A stretch of DNA of 64,000 nt from Iris pallida (GCA_029216955.1 JANAVB010003400.1:13580539-13644538); one strand, 5' to 3'; positions 23,525-35,279 are shown, counted from the first letter of the stretch. Notes: generated from the letters alone by a model not told the origin. Numbers and translations are program-made.

Positions 23525-23735
23525 CCGCCATCCGGCATGCCGGCGGTATACCGACGTGTACCGACGGTATGCCGAAAAATCGAAACAGAACATCATCCTG
23601 ATCCGAAAAGCGGCATGCCGGCGGTATGCCGTAGTGTACCGACGGTATGCCGAGAATCGAAATAGAACCAAATTTTGCTTCGAAAAAACGGCATGCCATC
23701 GGTATACCGCAGTATACCGTCGGTGTGCCGGACAA
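23525..23735. repeat. Internal copy of Sirevirus palindromic modules
   Basis: Three modules of the same GGCATGCCGGCGGTATACCG type as in the LTRs, separated by 35-45 bp, placed just after the end of pol (23745) and before the envelope-position ORF. They are more diverged in sequence than the LTR modules but keep the inverted-half layout. Confidence 0.88.
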
Positions 23736-23744
23736 AAAGAAAGG

Positions 23745-24647
23745 TTATGGCTCAAAGGATAAAATGCCTAGTTCACGGCAAAGGAAAGAGAAGCGGTCTT
23801 CCGGGAGAGGCTTAGTGAAGATATCGGCTAATTGATAAGTAGTATCAATAAATTCAAGACGGATATTTTTTTGCTGATGGTCACGAAGAAAATGGTGTCT
23901 AATTTCTATGTGCTTCGTGCGTGAGTGACAAATAGGGTTTTTCGTGAGATTGATAGAGCTAGTGTTATCACATTTAATAGAGGTGCAAGAATGAGAAATA
24001 CCATAATCTAAAAGTGTTTGTGACATCCAAAGAATTTGTGCACAACAACAACCAGCCGCAATATATTCTGCCTCAGTGGTGGAAAGAGCAACAGAGTTTT
24101 GCTTCTTACTAAACCACGATACCAAGGACTTCCCGTGGAATTGACATGTGCCACTAGTGCTTTTTCGGTCAATCTTGCATCCGACAAAATCCGCATCCGA
24201 AAAGCCGTGAAGCTCAAAGGATGAGGATTTCGGATACCAAAGACCCATGTTAATGGTGCCTTTGAGATAACGAAAAATGCGCTTAACGGCGCTCAAATGT
24301 GATTCCTTTGGATTGGCTTGATATCGTGCACACAAGCAAACACTAAACATGATATCCGGACGGCTAGCCGTTAAATAAAGTAAGCTACCGATCATACCTC
24401 TATACTTACGAATGTCGACCGATGTGCCATCGTCATCATTGTCAAGCTTGGTCGTTGTAGCCATAGGGGTCCTCATTGATTTGGATGAGTCAAGGTCGAA
24501 ACGCTTGAGGAGGTCCTTTGTATATTTTGCTTGATTGATGAAGGTTCCTTTAGGCCCTTGTTTGATTTGTAACCCCAAGAAGAAGGAGAGTTCACCCATC
24601 ATACTCATTTCAAACTCTTCCTGCATAACTTGGCAAATTCTACACAA
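23745..24647 (-). pseudogene. Sirevirus RT C-terminus and RNase H
   Basis: A 300-codon frame covering the end of the RT (GELSFFLGLQIKQ, QAKYTKDLLKRF) and copia-type RNase H with ASRPDIMFSV, the DADFVGCKIDRKSTSGT block, ALSTTEAEYIAA and KHIEIRHHFLRD. Catalytic D and E residues are visible in SDADF and TEAEY. It removes RNA from the RNA-DNA hybrid during replication. It is separated from the rest of RT by a frameshift near 24640. The stop at 23745 is the natural end of pol. Confidence 0.9.
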
Positions 24648-26152
24648 AGAGTGTTGTTAGTAGAACCAAAAATAATATCATCAACATAAATTTGAACCAA
24701 TAAGAGAGTCCCATCATGTGATTTAATAAAAAGTGTAGTGTCAACTTTTCCCTTTGAAAAATTGTGAGAGACAAGAAAAGAGCTAAGACGCTCATACCAA
24801 GCACGAGGAGCTTGTTTGAGGCCATAAAGGGCTTTATGGAGTTTGAAAACGTGGTTAGGAAATTGAAAATCTTCAAAACCGGGAGGTTGTTTAACATAAA
24901 CTTCCTCCTTAATAATACCATTAAGAAAAGCACTCTTAACATCCATTTGAAATAGCTTAAAGTCATTAAAACAAGCAAATGCACAAAGCATACGAATGGA
25001 TTCAAGTCGTGCAATCGGAGCATAGGTTTGGTCGTAGTCAATGCCTTCCTCTTGGTTATAGCCTTGAGCAACCAATCGGGCTTTGTTACGAGTCACTAAC
25101 CCATCTTCATTTAGTTTGTTGCGAAACACCCATTTAGTTCCAATAATGGGATGATTGCTAGGTTTTGGAACAAGTTCCCAAACCTTGCTTCGCTCAAATT
25201 GATTAAGCTCCTCTTGCATAGCTATCATCCAAAATTCATCAAGAAAAGCATCATTAACATTTTTAGGCTCTATTTGAGAGATAAAAGCCACATTGGCACA
25301 AAGATCACGTGTGGCGGATCTTGTACTAACACTTGAGGAAGGATCCCCAATGATAAGCTCCTTAGGATGATTGGTGACAAATCTCCATTCTCTTGGGAGA
25401 TCCTTTGGAGGAGGCTCGAGAGGAGGAGACTCTTTTGATGGGGTCACAACTTCATTGTTAGATGAAGAAGGACGATCCTCAATAGAGGAGTTCTCCAATC
25501 CAAACGAGATGTCATCAATATCCTCGGAAGAGGAGAATGTAGAAGAGTTGAGCTCATTAAAAGAGACATTGATTGACTCTTCGACAACAAGACTTCTTTT
25601 ATTAAAAATACGAAAACCTTTGCTATGAGTAGAGTATCCAAGGAATATTCCTTCATAGGATTTTTCTTCAAACTTGCCTAGGTTATCCTTGGTATTCAAA
25701 ATAAAACAATTGCAACCAAAAACCTTGAAATATTCAATAGAAGGAATTTTGTTAAACCAAAGCTCATAAGGAGTCTTCTTAGTAATAGGTCTAATTAAGA
25801 CCCTATTAATAACATGACACGCCGTATTAACGGCTTCCGCCCAAAAATATTGGGGGAGCTTGTATTGGTTTAACATGACCCGGGCCATATCGCCAAGGGT
25901 TCTATTCTTTCTCTCCACAACACCATTTTGTTGAGGAGTACGGGGACAAGCAAAATCATGTCCAAAACCATTCTTTTCACAAAAACTCTTGAAATCAACA
26001 TTATCAAATTCACCTCCATGATCACTCTTAATTTTGTTAATGGAAAAAACCTTTCTCATTTTGAACGCGTTTACAAAAAGCAACAAATTCACGAAAGGTA
26101 TCACTTTTGCACGCAAGAAAAATAACCCAAGTAAATCTCGAAAAATCATCAA
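24605..26152 (-). pseudogene. Sirevirus integrase core and reverse transcriptase
   Basis: The true reading begins near residue 35 of this frame: SDHGGEFDN provides the second catalytic D of integrase, and QQNGVVERKNRT the catalytic E. The copia GKE-type region (FGCNCFILN, GIFLGYS) and a serine-rich linker follow. The RT begins around WELVPKP, with GTKWVFRNK, ARLVAQGYNQ, FQMDVKSAFLNG, YGLKQAPRAWY and the active-site YVDD. Integration and cDNA synthesis are its roles. The frame is joined to the upstream integrase half through a frameshift in an A6 run (26044-26049) and to RNase H through another near 24640. Confidence 0.92.
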
Positions 26153-26870
26153 CTAAAACAAAAGCATAAAGTTTGCCACCAAGACTAGCTACTCTACTAG
26201 GCCTAAAGAGATCCATATGAATAAGTTGGAGGGGTCTAGAGGTACTCACAGAGTTGATGGATTTGAAGGATGACTTGGTCAACTTACTTTTCTCGCATTC
26301 TTCACATACCATATCCTTTTTGAAAGGGATGCTAGGAAGTCCTCGTACAAGCTTCTTGGAGGCGAGGCGAGAGATGGTATCCATGTTGGCGTGTCCAAGC
26401 CTCATGTGCCAAAGCCAACTCTCATCGTTCTTTACAACTAGGCACCTATCATTGTTAGTACCTTCAACAAGATAAAGAACATAAATATTGTTTTCTCTAA
26501 TGCCTTCATACACAATAGTTCCATTGGAGCTATCGGTAATGTAGCATTTGAGTTTAACAAACTTGATATCATAACCATTATCGGTAAGGTGGCTAATACT
26601 TAAAAGATTATGCTTGAGAATAGTAACAAGACAAACATTATTAATACAAGGGTAAGGAGGAGAACCGATATTACCATTTCCAATAATATAACCTTTAAGA
26701 TTGTTACCGAAGGAGACGTGTCCTTCTTTCTTCATCGATAGCGTTGTAAAAAGTGAAGCATGACCGGTCATGTGCCGTGAACAACCGGTATCGAGAATCC
26801 ATTTGCTTCTAGCATGAGAAGGATTCGTCACCCTACAACATAAGTTGAAGATGAACATTTTGGTACCCAT
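26037..26870 (-). pseudogene. Sirevirus protease and integrase N-terminus
   Basis: The protease active site is WILDTGCSRHM (DTG), with the flap-region pattern GNNLKGYIIGNGNI. Next comes the integrase zinc finger, with H in LWHMRLGH and the CEECEKSK pair, and the first catalytic D in LIHMDLFRPS, followed by VLVDDFSRFTWV. The usual G after DLF is R here. The frame is offset from gag by a single-base shift near 26865 and from the rest of integrase at 26044-26049. Confidence 0.9.
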
Positions 26871-28708
26871 GATCTTATGGGTCCATGAGTGTTAGTCTTA
26901 GGAACCCACTTAAGAACTCTCATGTCAACTTGTTTTCTTGTATAACAAAAGTTAGAAGTGTGACCTACCAAACCACAATAATTGCACATCAAGGAAGATT
27001 TAGAAGAAGAAGTGTGAGTGTTATGCATGTGTGAGTTACTAATGTGAGAAGTTCTACCATGAGTGTTATGATGATAGTAAAAAGCATGATGAGAGGTGTT
27101 CTTCTTGACAAAGGGTCCTTTTCTTGTGTTAGAAAAGGAGTTGTGTGTAGTGTTCATGTAATGATTGTGCCTAGCATTGTGATGAGTGTGAGGGTGTCTT
27201 GGAGCATGCATGTGAGTGGTATTCTTATTACCTAAATTCTTACTTCGTGTAAGAAGATCATTATACTTAATAGAGGTAGAATATTCTCTTCTATTAGCAT
27301 CTTGACATTTGTGCATGGCAAATTCATAGGAGCTTCTCATGGATTGAATCTCATCATCCTTTTTTCTTGATGGTGTCAAGAGATTCTTGAAACTTGAGTC
27401 GCAAAGACTCCATTTCATCCGTGTCGAAAATAGAAGATTTTCCCTTCACATCAATGATGATGTTTGAGAGCCTCTCTACTTCAAGTTGAAGAGCCTCAAC
27501 CTCCTTGAGAGATTTCTTGTATTTATTCCGAACACCTTTGTGTTCTTCATGTAATTCAAGAATGGCTTTCTCCAAATCATCATAGGTAAGAGTGTTTAAA
27601 GAGAAATCATCAAGTACCTCATCGGTTGCCATGAGACAGACGTTGGCATTGTGTCTGTACTCCTTGTCGTTGTCGGAGTCGCTTGCGTCGCTTTCACACC
27701 AAATGCTAGTGTTGGCGAACTTTCTAGAGGATGAGCTTCCCTTGCTAGGTTTCTCGTACTTGCTTGAGTCTTTTCGTATCATCGGACAATCCCTCTTGAT
27801 GTGTCCGGGTCTTCTGCATTGATAGCATGCCGGGTCTTCTTCATTGTCCCGTCTAGAGCGGTTGGCCTTGTTGAACTTTAAGAACTTCCGAAAGTGCTTA
27901 GCTGTGAGAGCTATTTCTTCATCGTCATCCGACTCATTGTCGTCGGAGCTATCCTTGGAGTAGGACCTTGAAGCTTTGAGAGCGAGAGTCTTCTCCTTTT
28001 CTTTGGTCTTCTCCTTCTCCTTCTCTTGAATGGAGGATTCCTCTTGATCCTTCATGTCGAGCTCGTGAGTCATTAGCTTACCCATGAGGGTCTCTAGGTT
28101 CATGACGGTTAGATCATTCCCCTCAATGATTGCGGTAGCTTTAGGGCTCTAAGCTTTCGTCAATCCTCTAAGAATCTTCCTTATCTTTTTATGAGCGGGA
28201 TATTCCTTTCCAAGAGAAGAGAGAGGGTTAATAATGTCACCAAAACGAGTAAACATGCTAGCAATAGATTCATCATGCTTCATTTTAAAAGACTCATATT
28301 CTTGCGTGAGTCTACTAATCTTGGATTCCTTCACTTGTGAAGTTCCCTCGTGAGTGACTTCAAGTAACTTCCAAATCTCATTGGAAGTCTTGCAAGTAGA
28401 GATCCGATTGAATTCACTACTGTCAAGGGCACAGTAAAGAGCATTCATTGCCTTGGCATCTCGACAAGCAAGCTTCTTAATGTTTTGGCAAGTGTTTCCC
28501 GAAGGGTGTCAGAAGCAATATCCTCAATAGCTCTGGAAGGAGTAGGAAGGCCATTTATCACGCAATCCCATAAGTCGAAATCTATGGACTTGAGATAAAT
28601 GCCCATCCTAATCTTCCAGTAGTTATAGTTGGTACCATCAAATAGGGGAGGCCTATTTGTGGAGTGTCCCTCATTGTGAAACGTGTTGACGCTAGGGTTA
28701 GAGGCCAT
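26871..28708 (-). pseudogene. Sirevirus gag
   Basis: N-terminal capsid with PPLFDGTNYNYWKIRM and WDCVINGLPTPS, then the UBN2-type block (CKTSNEIWKLLEVTHEGTSQ, KMKHDESI). A CCHC knuckle CYQCRRPGHIKRDC follows at about 27810-27850, a coiled coil at about 27360-27600 (heptad-rich ELHEEHKGVRNKYKKSLKEV), then a His/Asn/Thr-rich segment and a second knuckle CNYCGLVGHTSNFC. Large coiled-coil Gag is typical of Sireviruses. Breaks: a frameshift near 28490, a TAG at 28149-28151 where W is expected, and a frameshift in the T6 run at 27360-27365. Confidence 0.88.
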
Positions 28709-28747
28709 GGATCACTCAAGGAAGTAAATCCAAATCAAGAGAATAAA

Positions 28748-28759
28748 GCTCTGATACCA
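28748..28759 (-). promoter_or_regulatory. Primer-binding site, tRNA-iMet type
   Basis: The reverse strand reads TGGTATCAGAGC two bases inside the 5' LTR, complementary to the 3' end of initiator methionine tRNA, the usual primer of plant copia elements. Confidence 0.95.
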
Positions 28760-29245
28760 ATTGTAGAACCCTAGAGGGGGGGTGAATAGGGAAATAAAAT
28801 ATAAACTACAACAATTGATGCAATAAAGGCACTTTAAAGAAAAGAGTAGAAAGATCAAACGCAAACGCAAGGATGTATCCTGGTATCCTCTTTTGAGGCA
28901 ATCCAGTCCCGGAACTCTCTCCGGCTTTAATCCACTATTATCCAAATAGTACACACGAGTTTGGATCCGAAGAACTCGCCAACTTCAACACGAGTTTGGA
29001 TCCGAAGACTCGCCAACTTCTACACACGAGTTTTCTTACGAAGGCTCGCCAACTTCAAACAACAGAGAATGAAAGCTTGTTGATCTTGTAACACTTGAAG
29101 ATCGAAAGTGTACAACTCTTTAATACTCTAGCACTTAAGGAGAGGATGACAATGAAAAGCTTTGGAGAGTACTAATGGTGGAGCTCTTGGTTGTTGGAAA
29201 ATTTATGAAGGTGTTGGTAAAGAAGCTCAAGAGAGAGAGAGCTTC

Positions 29246-29255
29246 CTTTTATAAG
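29246..29255 (-). promoter_or_regulatory. TATA box of Sirevirus 5' LTR
   Basis: CTTATAAAAG on the reverse strand, followed by GGAAGCTCTCTCTCTCTTGA, a pyrimidine-rich initiation region typical of plant promoters. Confidence 0.75.
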
Positions 29256-29289
29256 AAAACCAAGAGTGGGTGGCATTAAATGCTTCTGA

Positions 29290-29870
29290 ATATACGCAGA
29301 CCGGCATGCCGTCGGTATGCCGCGGCATACCGCCGGTATGCCGTCCAAATAGTAACGGTCATATTTATGACCGTTCAAGAGCATTAAATACGGCCATTAA
29401 TGCATGTCAGATCAAATCGAAAACTGAGTATTCAAACTTCGGTATACGGTCGGTATGCCGGAGCATACCGCCGGTATGCCGACAGAAGTCACAGAAAGTT
29501 TTAGAGCTGCTAGAAACGGCATGCCGACGGTATGCTGTAGCGTACCGTCGGTATGCCGACAAAAAATCACAGCAACTATTGTGTTGCTAAAAACGGCATG
29601 CCGCCGGTATGCCGCAGCATGCCGTCGGTATGCCGATATTTCGAGACAGCAACTTTCTGGTCCAAAAAGCGGTATGCCGCCGGTATGCCGAAGCATACCG
29701 TCGGTATGCCGCTTTTTGTCACAGAAACTTTTCTGGACGCGAAAACGGTATACCGTCGGTATGCCGGAGCATACCGCCGGTATGCCGCTTTTTGTCACAG
29801 AAACTTTTCTGGACGCGAAAACGGTATACCGCCGGTATGCCGGAGCATACCGCCGGTATGCCGTTCTGAA
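29290..29870. repeat. Palindromic GGTATGCCG module array (5' LTR)
   Basis: Counterpart of 20728-21318 with one half-module fewer and point changes such as CCGCCGG to CCGTCGG. It ends 35-45 bp upstream of the TATA box on the element strand. Confidence 0.9.
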
Positions 29871-30105
29871 TGACTTGATTTTCGATTTATGCTTTAAGTT
29901 ATCATCCATCCTTTAGTGATTACAGAAATACCTAGACCAGTACAGACTCGAAGACACTAAGCAGGAAGACACCGACTTTATGCAGGGAACGCCGGTGACT
30001 GCTACAGTCTTCAAGTCCTTGATCTTCTGAGAAAATATGAATCTGAAGAACAGAAGACTAAACTACGAAGATGCTGTTAATTACTCAAAATAAAATGTGC
30101 CAACA

Positions 30106-32010
30106 CAGTTGCCCGCCTACTGCTACCTGAGTGACCCCAGCAAAAAGAAAAATAAGTATAGCAGACACACTGCAATAAGATACATGTGTCCTAAGGAGGT
30201 GCCCTACTCGACGGCGGGCTAGAAATGTGCTCATCATGACAGATAGCTCCAAGTCCCATGTATATATTATATATAAGGCCGGGATCAAAGGGGCCACAGG
30301 TAACTGAAAAAGTCTCTTCATGAACTACTTGATCAATCTAGTCATTCATCCTAGCCAGATTCAGTATGAATCCCTGACCGTGGTCATCAGGAATCCACGC
30401 CTTAGTCATGATACAAGACGAGACATGTAGCTTACACAAGCTCAAACACCCACGGTGTCAAGACAAGAGTTACTTAGCAAGTCAAGATAGCCGTCACAAC
30501 AGTATATCAAGATTATCATGTTAGGATACTTATCAAGATTACTTGTCAAGAGTGCGCCACGATGGGCCACTATCAAGATTACTTATCATGTCAAGAGTGC
30601 GTCACGACGGACCACCATCAAGAATTATCATGTCAAGTTACTTGTCAAGAGCGCATAACGACGGGTCACTATCAATAGTTATCATGTAAAGACATGTTCA
30701 AGATTTTACCACAACGGGTCACTATCATGTAAAGTAAAGAAAGACATGTTCAAGAGTACACCACAACCGGTCACTATCATATAAAGCAAAGAAAGACATG
30801 TTTAAGAGTGCACCACAACAGTTCACTATCATATAAAGTAAAGAAAATGCATAAATCATGAATGCACCACAACGGGTCACTATTTAGAAATTCTAAATAT
30901 GGCATAGATTATAAAGTAGAATAAATCTGGAAAAATATGGAAACACATATCATATCACATAAGAAATATTCGCAAGGAAAGACATATCCTGACATGTGAG
31001 AAAGGATAAGTAAAAGTAACTAATTAGCAAAAAACAATAATTGAATCTGTGCTAGTGTTAGGTGTACAAAGGGTGTACAATCATTCACTAACTGTACACG
31101 ATCATTAAATCATGTTAAGAAATTTATTGCAGTCGAAGAAATCCCAAAACGTTAAGTACAGAAAACATGCCAAAAGATTAAAACTATGATTGAAGTTATC
31201 AATCGCATATGAACTCCAGCTAAAGTGAAACATGAAGATTCTTGAAGCCAAGACAAAGATCTACAACTTTTATGTTGGGAGTTGGGAGAAATTCTGGCCA
31301 TAATTCAGCCAAATAGGACATAAAACAGCCAAAATAGGCACTATGCAAGCCATGCAGCACTACTTATCCTTGCGGCACTATTCATTCCTGCGGTACTATT
31401 CATTCATGCGATACTATGCAAGCCTGCGGCACTATGCAGGTCATGCGGCACTATTCATTCCTACGGTACTATGCAAGCCTGCTGCACTATGTAAGCCATA
31501 CGGTACTAGGCATCCATGCGGCACTATTCATTTCTGCAGCACTATTCATTCCTACGACACTATGCAAGCCTGTGGTACTATGCATCCATACGACACTATT
31601 CATTCATACGGCACTATTCATTCCTTTGGCACTATGCAAGCCATACGGCACTATGCATCCATGCGACACTATTCATTTCTGCGGCACTATTCATGTGGCA
31701 CTATTCATCGTCCCTGCCAGATTCAGCACAGATGAACTAGAAAATGCTCAAATCTTATTTTGGCCATAACTTCCTCAAAACAAGTCGAAATCTAACTTTT
31801 CAAAGGTCCATTTTGAGTAAAATCGAATTCTCTATAACATAGGCCAATCAAAACTTGAAAATAATGAAGTTTGGTATATCAAAATCCAAGAAAACCGAAA
31901 AAGCTACAAACTTAGATCTACAAAATCTGTCCGTCCAAACCGAAAACTCCAAGTCCTAAAGATGCTTAGAATCATGTAGAAAAGAAGATAGAACAATAAA
32001 ATGGAAGATC
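30106..32010 (-). repeat. Element 2 3' LTR, second segment
   Basis: Begins with the duplicated CAGTT and continues the LTR (matches 43739-45620). It contains the GTCAAGAGTGC-type repeats at 30530-30890 and the 18-bp minisatellite. It ends at the CACTA insertion with target ATC at 32008-32010. Confidence 0.9.
31341..31705. repeat. 18-bp minisatellite in element 2 3' LTR
   Basis: About 20 tandem units of 18 bp that alternate between GGCACTATTCATTCCTGC and GGTACTATGCAAGCCTGC types. Because 18 is divisible by three, all frames stay open and repetitive, which produces false ORFs. Confidence 0.9.
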
Positions 32011-32027
32011 CACTACTAAAATAACCT

Positions 32028-32430
32028 ATTTTAGCGACGTCAGGAGACGTCGCTAAATAAGGAAAATATGTCGCTAAAACCAATTTGCGTCGTATTTAGC
32101 GACGAAAACCGGACGTCGCTTATAGGCAAGTCGCAGATGACACTTTTGTCGCTTAACGTCGCTATTTGCGACGCGGAGTTCATTGTCGCTAGACGTCGCA
32201 AAATTAGCGACAGATAGCGACGTATTTCTAGGTCGCCAAAATTGCGACGTAAAGCGACCACTTCCGACGCTGTGACTTTATATATGATGACATGGCGTGG
32301 CAGCCACATGGGCAACTTAACGACGTATATTAGTGACGTCTAGCGACGTTACGTCGCTATTTAGCGACGTATAGCGACGTCTACGTTCCGTCGCAGTACG
32401 TCGCAGAACGTCGCTATACGTCGCAGATAT
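32028..32430. repeat. CACTA subterminal repeats, left
   Basis: Dense copies of TAGCGACGT and ACGTCGCTA in both orientations. Arrays like this bind the accessory transposase in En/Spm elements; binding here is inferred. Confidence 0.85.
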
Positions 32431-32461
32431 TATAAAATTTTTTTTAAAAAATATAATTGAT

Positions 32462-32803
32462 ATTTTTGTTATGCTGTGTGTCTATGTTTATAGTGTGTGT
32501 GAAGTGCAGTGTTCGAACCATCGACAGTTTCGCTTACTGTTCTATGTTTTATCTTCGATAGAAAGAGCAACAGTTCAGGGTGCATTTCTCAGAGCTTCCT
32601 CTTCACGTCCTTCACCTTCTCGGGAACCTTTACGACGTCCCGAGAAAGTGAAGGATGTGAAAATGAACCTCTCAGAAGTGCACCCTGAACTGTTGCTATT
32701 TCTATCCAAGATAACACATACAACAGTAATCGAAACTGTCGATGGTTCCGAACACTGTATTTCACATTCACTGTAAACACAGACACACATCATAACAAAA
32801 ATA
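32462..32803. repeat. Long imperfect inverted repeat (foldback)
   Basis: Arms of about 164 bp (32462-32625 and 32638-32803) around a 12-base loop. Paired landmarks include TTTTGTTATG with CATAACAAAA, AACCATCGACAGTTTCG with CGAAACTGTCGATGGTT, and CAACAGTTCAGGGTGCA with TGCACCCTGAACTGTTG. Mismatches are scattered, as in a young MIRNA-type precursor or a small foldback element. Confidence 0.9.
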
Positions 32804-32805
32804 CA

Positions 32806-33103
32806 CAATATATTTTTTTAAAATTTTGGCAGCACCTCCTTTGTATATCAGATCATCGCTTATAACCCATCGTAGGTATATTTGTCATCCCCGTCGCAGA
32901 TATCACAAAGTAAATATCACAATAAAAATAGGAGGCAGTGCAAAGTAAATATCACAGACACACATCCTCACAAACATCCAATAGAGTTAAATAAAAATGG
33001 AAGATGATAAAAAGTCTTCCACCAAGTGTATAAACAACAGTGTATGAATAAACAATTTACCCATAGGGCCAATACATACAAGTCATAAAAAAAATCAATA
33101 AAA
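32806..33103. other. CACTA 3' untranslated region
   Basis: Downstream of the second gene on the element strand. AT-rich, with no credible frame and no other recognised feature. Confidence 0.5.
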
Positions 33104-35122
33104 TTACTGCGGACCCCTGTCGCACAACTGGGATAGAATGTAGTCATACTGCTCCTGGGTGAGCTGTACCGTAGGGGCAGTAGGAGGCAGTGCAATGTCT
33201 GGAGTCGGCGCCGGAGGCAGTGCAGTGTCTGGAGTTGGCACCGTCGATGGACCGGGAGAACGTATCTGCTCCAGCTCTCGCAGTCGCTCACCATGCGCAG
33301 CAAGGGTACTCACCACCCTCTCAGTATACTGAGCGAGTGAGGCAGACATGCTCCTCTGCGATCCGTCCAGCTCGACCTGTCTACGCTCTGTGCGCTGTGT
33401 AGACTCGATGAGCGTCTGTAAGCTGGCAGCTGTAGCCTGATGCAGACTCATCAGCTCCTGTATACTGCTCTCGACCGCATCAAATCGTCCGGTGACGATC
33501 GGAGGGTCGGATCGTCGCTCGACCGCATCAGAAATCTGCTGCTGTAACTCGTGATGCAGCTCCTCGATCTGACGACGAACATCCTCAGCTCGTGACGACG
33601 CTTACGTAGCCGGAGACTGCGCACTGACAGAGGGGGCCCGGGATGACTCCGAAGCCAAATACGCGCCGTAGGATCCCGTACCGTAGTACGTACCCTTCTG
33701 AAGACCGCCAACGGCGGTCATCCAGAGCTCGTCCGGCGATGGATCTGTAGGCGGCTGGGAGGAAGTACCAGCCCCTCCCTCTACTTGCGTACTAGCAGCA
33801 GCAGCAGCAGCCGCCTCCTTCTATAGCCGAACAAACTCGGCCTAGAACATGTTTGCTAACGTGTAAGTGTTTGCTAAAGTCTATATTGATATCTATTTTC
33901 CTGTTTTCTAAATTATAGTAAATTAATATAAAGAATAGAACGTATATATGCCTGCATCGCCCTCTCGTCAATGAACTCCCCAGCCCTCCGATGGGTGACC
34001 AGGAAGACGGTCACCATGTTCGGGTCCTCACCCTTTTTTACCTGTTAAAATATATTATCTATTATTAGTATTAAACATTCTATCGAACTATATATAAATT
34101 AATGTCCGTCATAGGAAATGTACCAGATGATAAAAATGCTCCGTCATCGGAATGGAGCCACCACACCACTTACCGGCGCTCGATCGCGCCACCTTGGCCT
34201 TCTCAGACCGCTCCTGGTAACTACGCTCGCTGAATCTAGCCTTCATCGCAGTCCACTGCTCTGGCGTAATCCAACCCTGGATCGGCCCTCCGGAGCGATC
34301 ACGACGCTTCTGGTCGTCGATCGCATCACGGATGAGCTTAGCTGCGACGACAGAAAATTGGCCCTCGATCCTCGCCGCCCGGTGTGGTGGATAGAAATAG
34401 GTCCTCTACAAGAAGTAAAATACAAAAGTTGTATAATATACACAAATGATTATTAAAATTTAAAATTAAACAAATTTTTTACCTTGAAGTGGGCGAACCA
34501 AAAGGCCTTCCTATCTACGGGAGCATCTGAGTAGTTAATCCAAGCCCCACCATAGTTCTGCCTCAGAAATGTCTCCAGCTGTCTCTGTACTGCAGAAGGC
34601 CGATATCTATACAATAATAATTTTTTATGAATATATATGTACATATAATCATTTGAGAAATATATATTAATTAATTAACTTACTTCATAGGCCCGTCCGT
34701 CCAAATCTCCATACGCGTCTCGTCCGGGGGAGCGCATGGAGGGTCGCTCTCACCTCCTGCCTGGGAAGGATTAGTCTGATCGCCGTCCTCCATATGCTCA
34801 GCGTCGGCTCCCCCCATAGAGCCGTCGATAGGAGGAATGCTGGACGGGGGATCAGGGATGCTGGACGCGAGATCAGAAAGGCTGGACGACGAGGGAGGAG
34901 TCGACAACCTGCTGGACACGGGATCAGGAAGGCTGGACGACGAGAGAGGAGTCGGCAACCTGCTGGAACTGCCCTGTCCCGGTAATGGACCGGGAACAGA
35001 ACGTATAATGGCGTACTCGGAGATAAGGATGAGGGTACGGAACTGTCCTCTCCATCCCCACGCTGAGGCTGACGGGACTGGCTAATGTAAAATCCTCCGC
35101 ATCGTCCAGATGGTCTAGTCAT
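33104..35122 (-). pseudogene. CACTA second protein, Transposase_24 type
   Basis: Five exons can be assembled with in-frame splices. Exon 1 is 35122-34684 (Ser/Pro-rich, with a frameshift near 34960), exon 2 34606-34483, exon 3 34405-34124, exon 4 34041-33952 and exon 5 33841-33104. The 77, 77 and 82 nt introns are GT-AG; the fourth (110 nt) appears to be GC-AG. Exon 2 has WINYSDAP and KAFWFAHFK, exon 3 PIQGWITPEQW, and exon 4 PNMVTVFLVTHRRAGEF, the pattern of the plant Ptta/En/Spm (Transposase_24) family. Exon 5 adds an alanine run, a coiled coil and a Pro/Thr-rich tail. TAG at 33821-33823 and TAA at 33602-33604 are premature stops. Its role is likely accessory DNA binding in transposition. 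Confidence 0.8.
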
Positions 35123-35279
35123 ACCTGATAATAACATATGACAATAAAACAAAAATACATATTTATATGATAGACATCACAAATTTTGAAAAATATCATG
35201 GTCACAGATAAAAGTGTCACTAAAGTGTCACAGATTTATTATTACAAAAATACATATTTATATGATAGACATCACAGAT

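Larger units (their letters stand above)
20193..30105 (-). mobile_element. Complete Sirevirus-like Ty1/copia element
   Basis: LTRs at 20193-21554 and 28762-30105, each starting TGTAGAACCC and ending CCAACA, with the 5-bp target duplication CAGTT (20188-20192 and 30106-30110). Coding on the reverse strand runs gag, protease, integrase, RT, RNase H (the copia order), then a second ORF between pol and the 3' LTR. Supporting a Sirevirus: the large coiled-coil gag, the extra envelope-position ORF, several AAGGGGGAGA-type polypurine tracts, palindromic LTR motifs and the RT sequence (VQIYVDDIIFGST). Gag-pol contains about six lesions, some in homopolymers. Confidence 0.95.
28762..30105 (-). repeat. 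Sirevirus 5' LTR
   Basis: 1,344 bp. On the element strand it contains the palindromic array (29870 down to 29290), then the TATA box at 29254-29247, then a CT-rich start region, then the 33-bp triplicate. U3 is therefore about 850 bp and R/U5 about 490 bp. Confidence 0.93.

Noticed and set aside
29290..29870. Repeat-spacer arrangement resembling a CRISPR array
   Set aside because: Repeats are degenerate and inverted, spacers are similar to each other, and the sequence is a plant LTR duplicated at both ends of one element. No cas genes.
31343..31769. Open frames with HYSFLRHY-type repeats, also at 45071-45379
   Set aside because: Produced by the 18-bp minisatellite, which stays in frame because 18 is a multiple of three.
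32471..32776. A 101-codon forward frame and reverse frames of similar sequence
   Set aside because: Both arise from the arms of the inverted repeat. Similarity between strands is due to the foldback, not coding.
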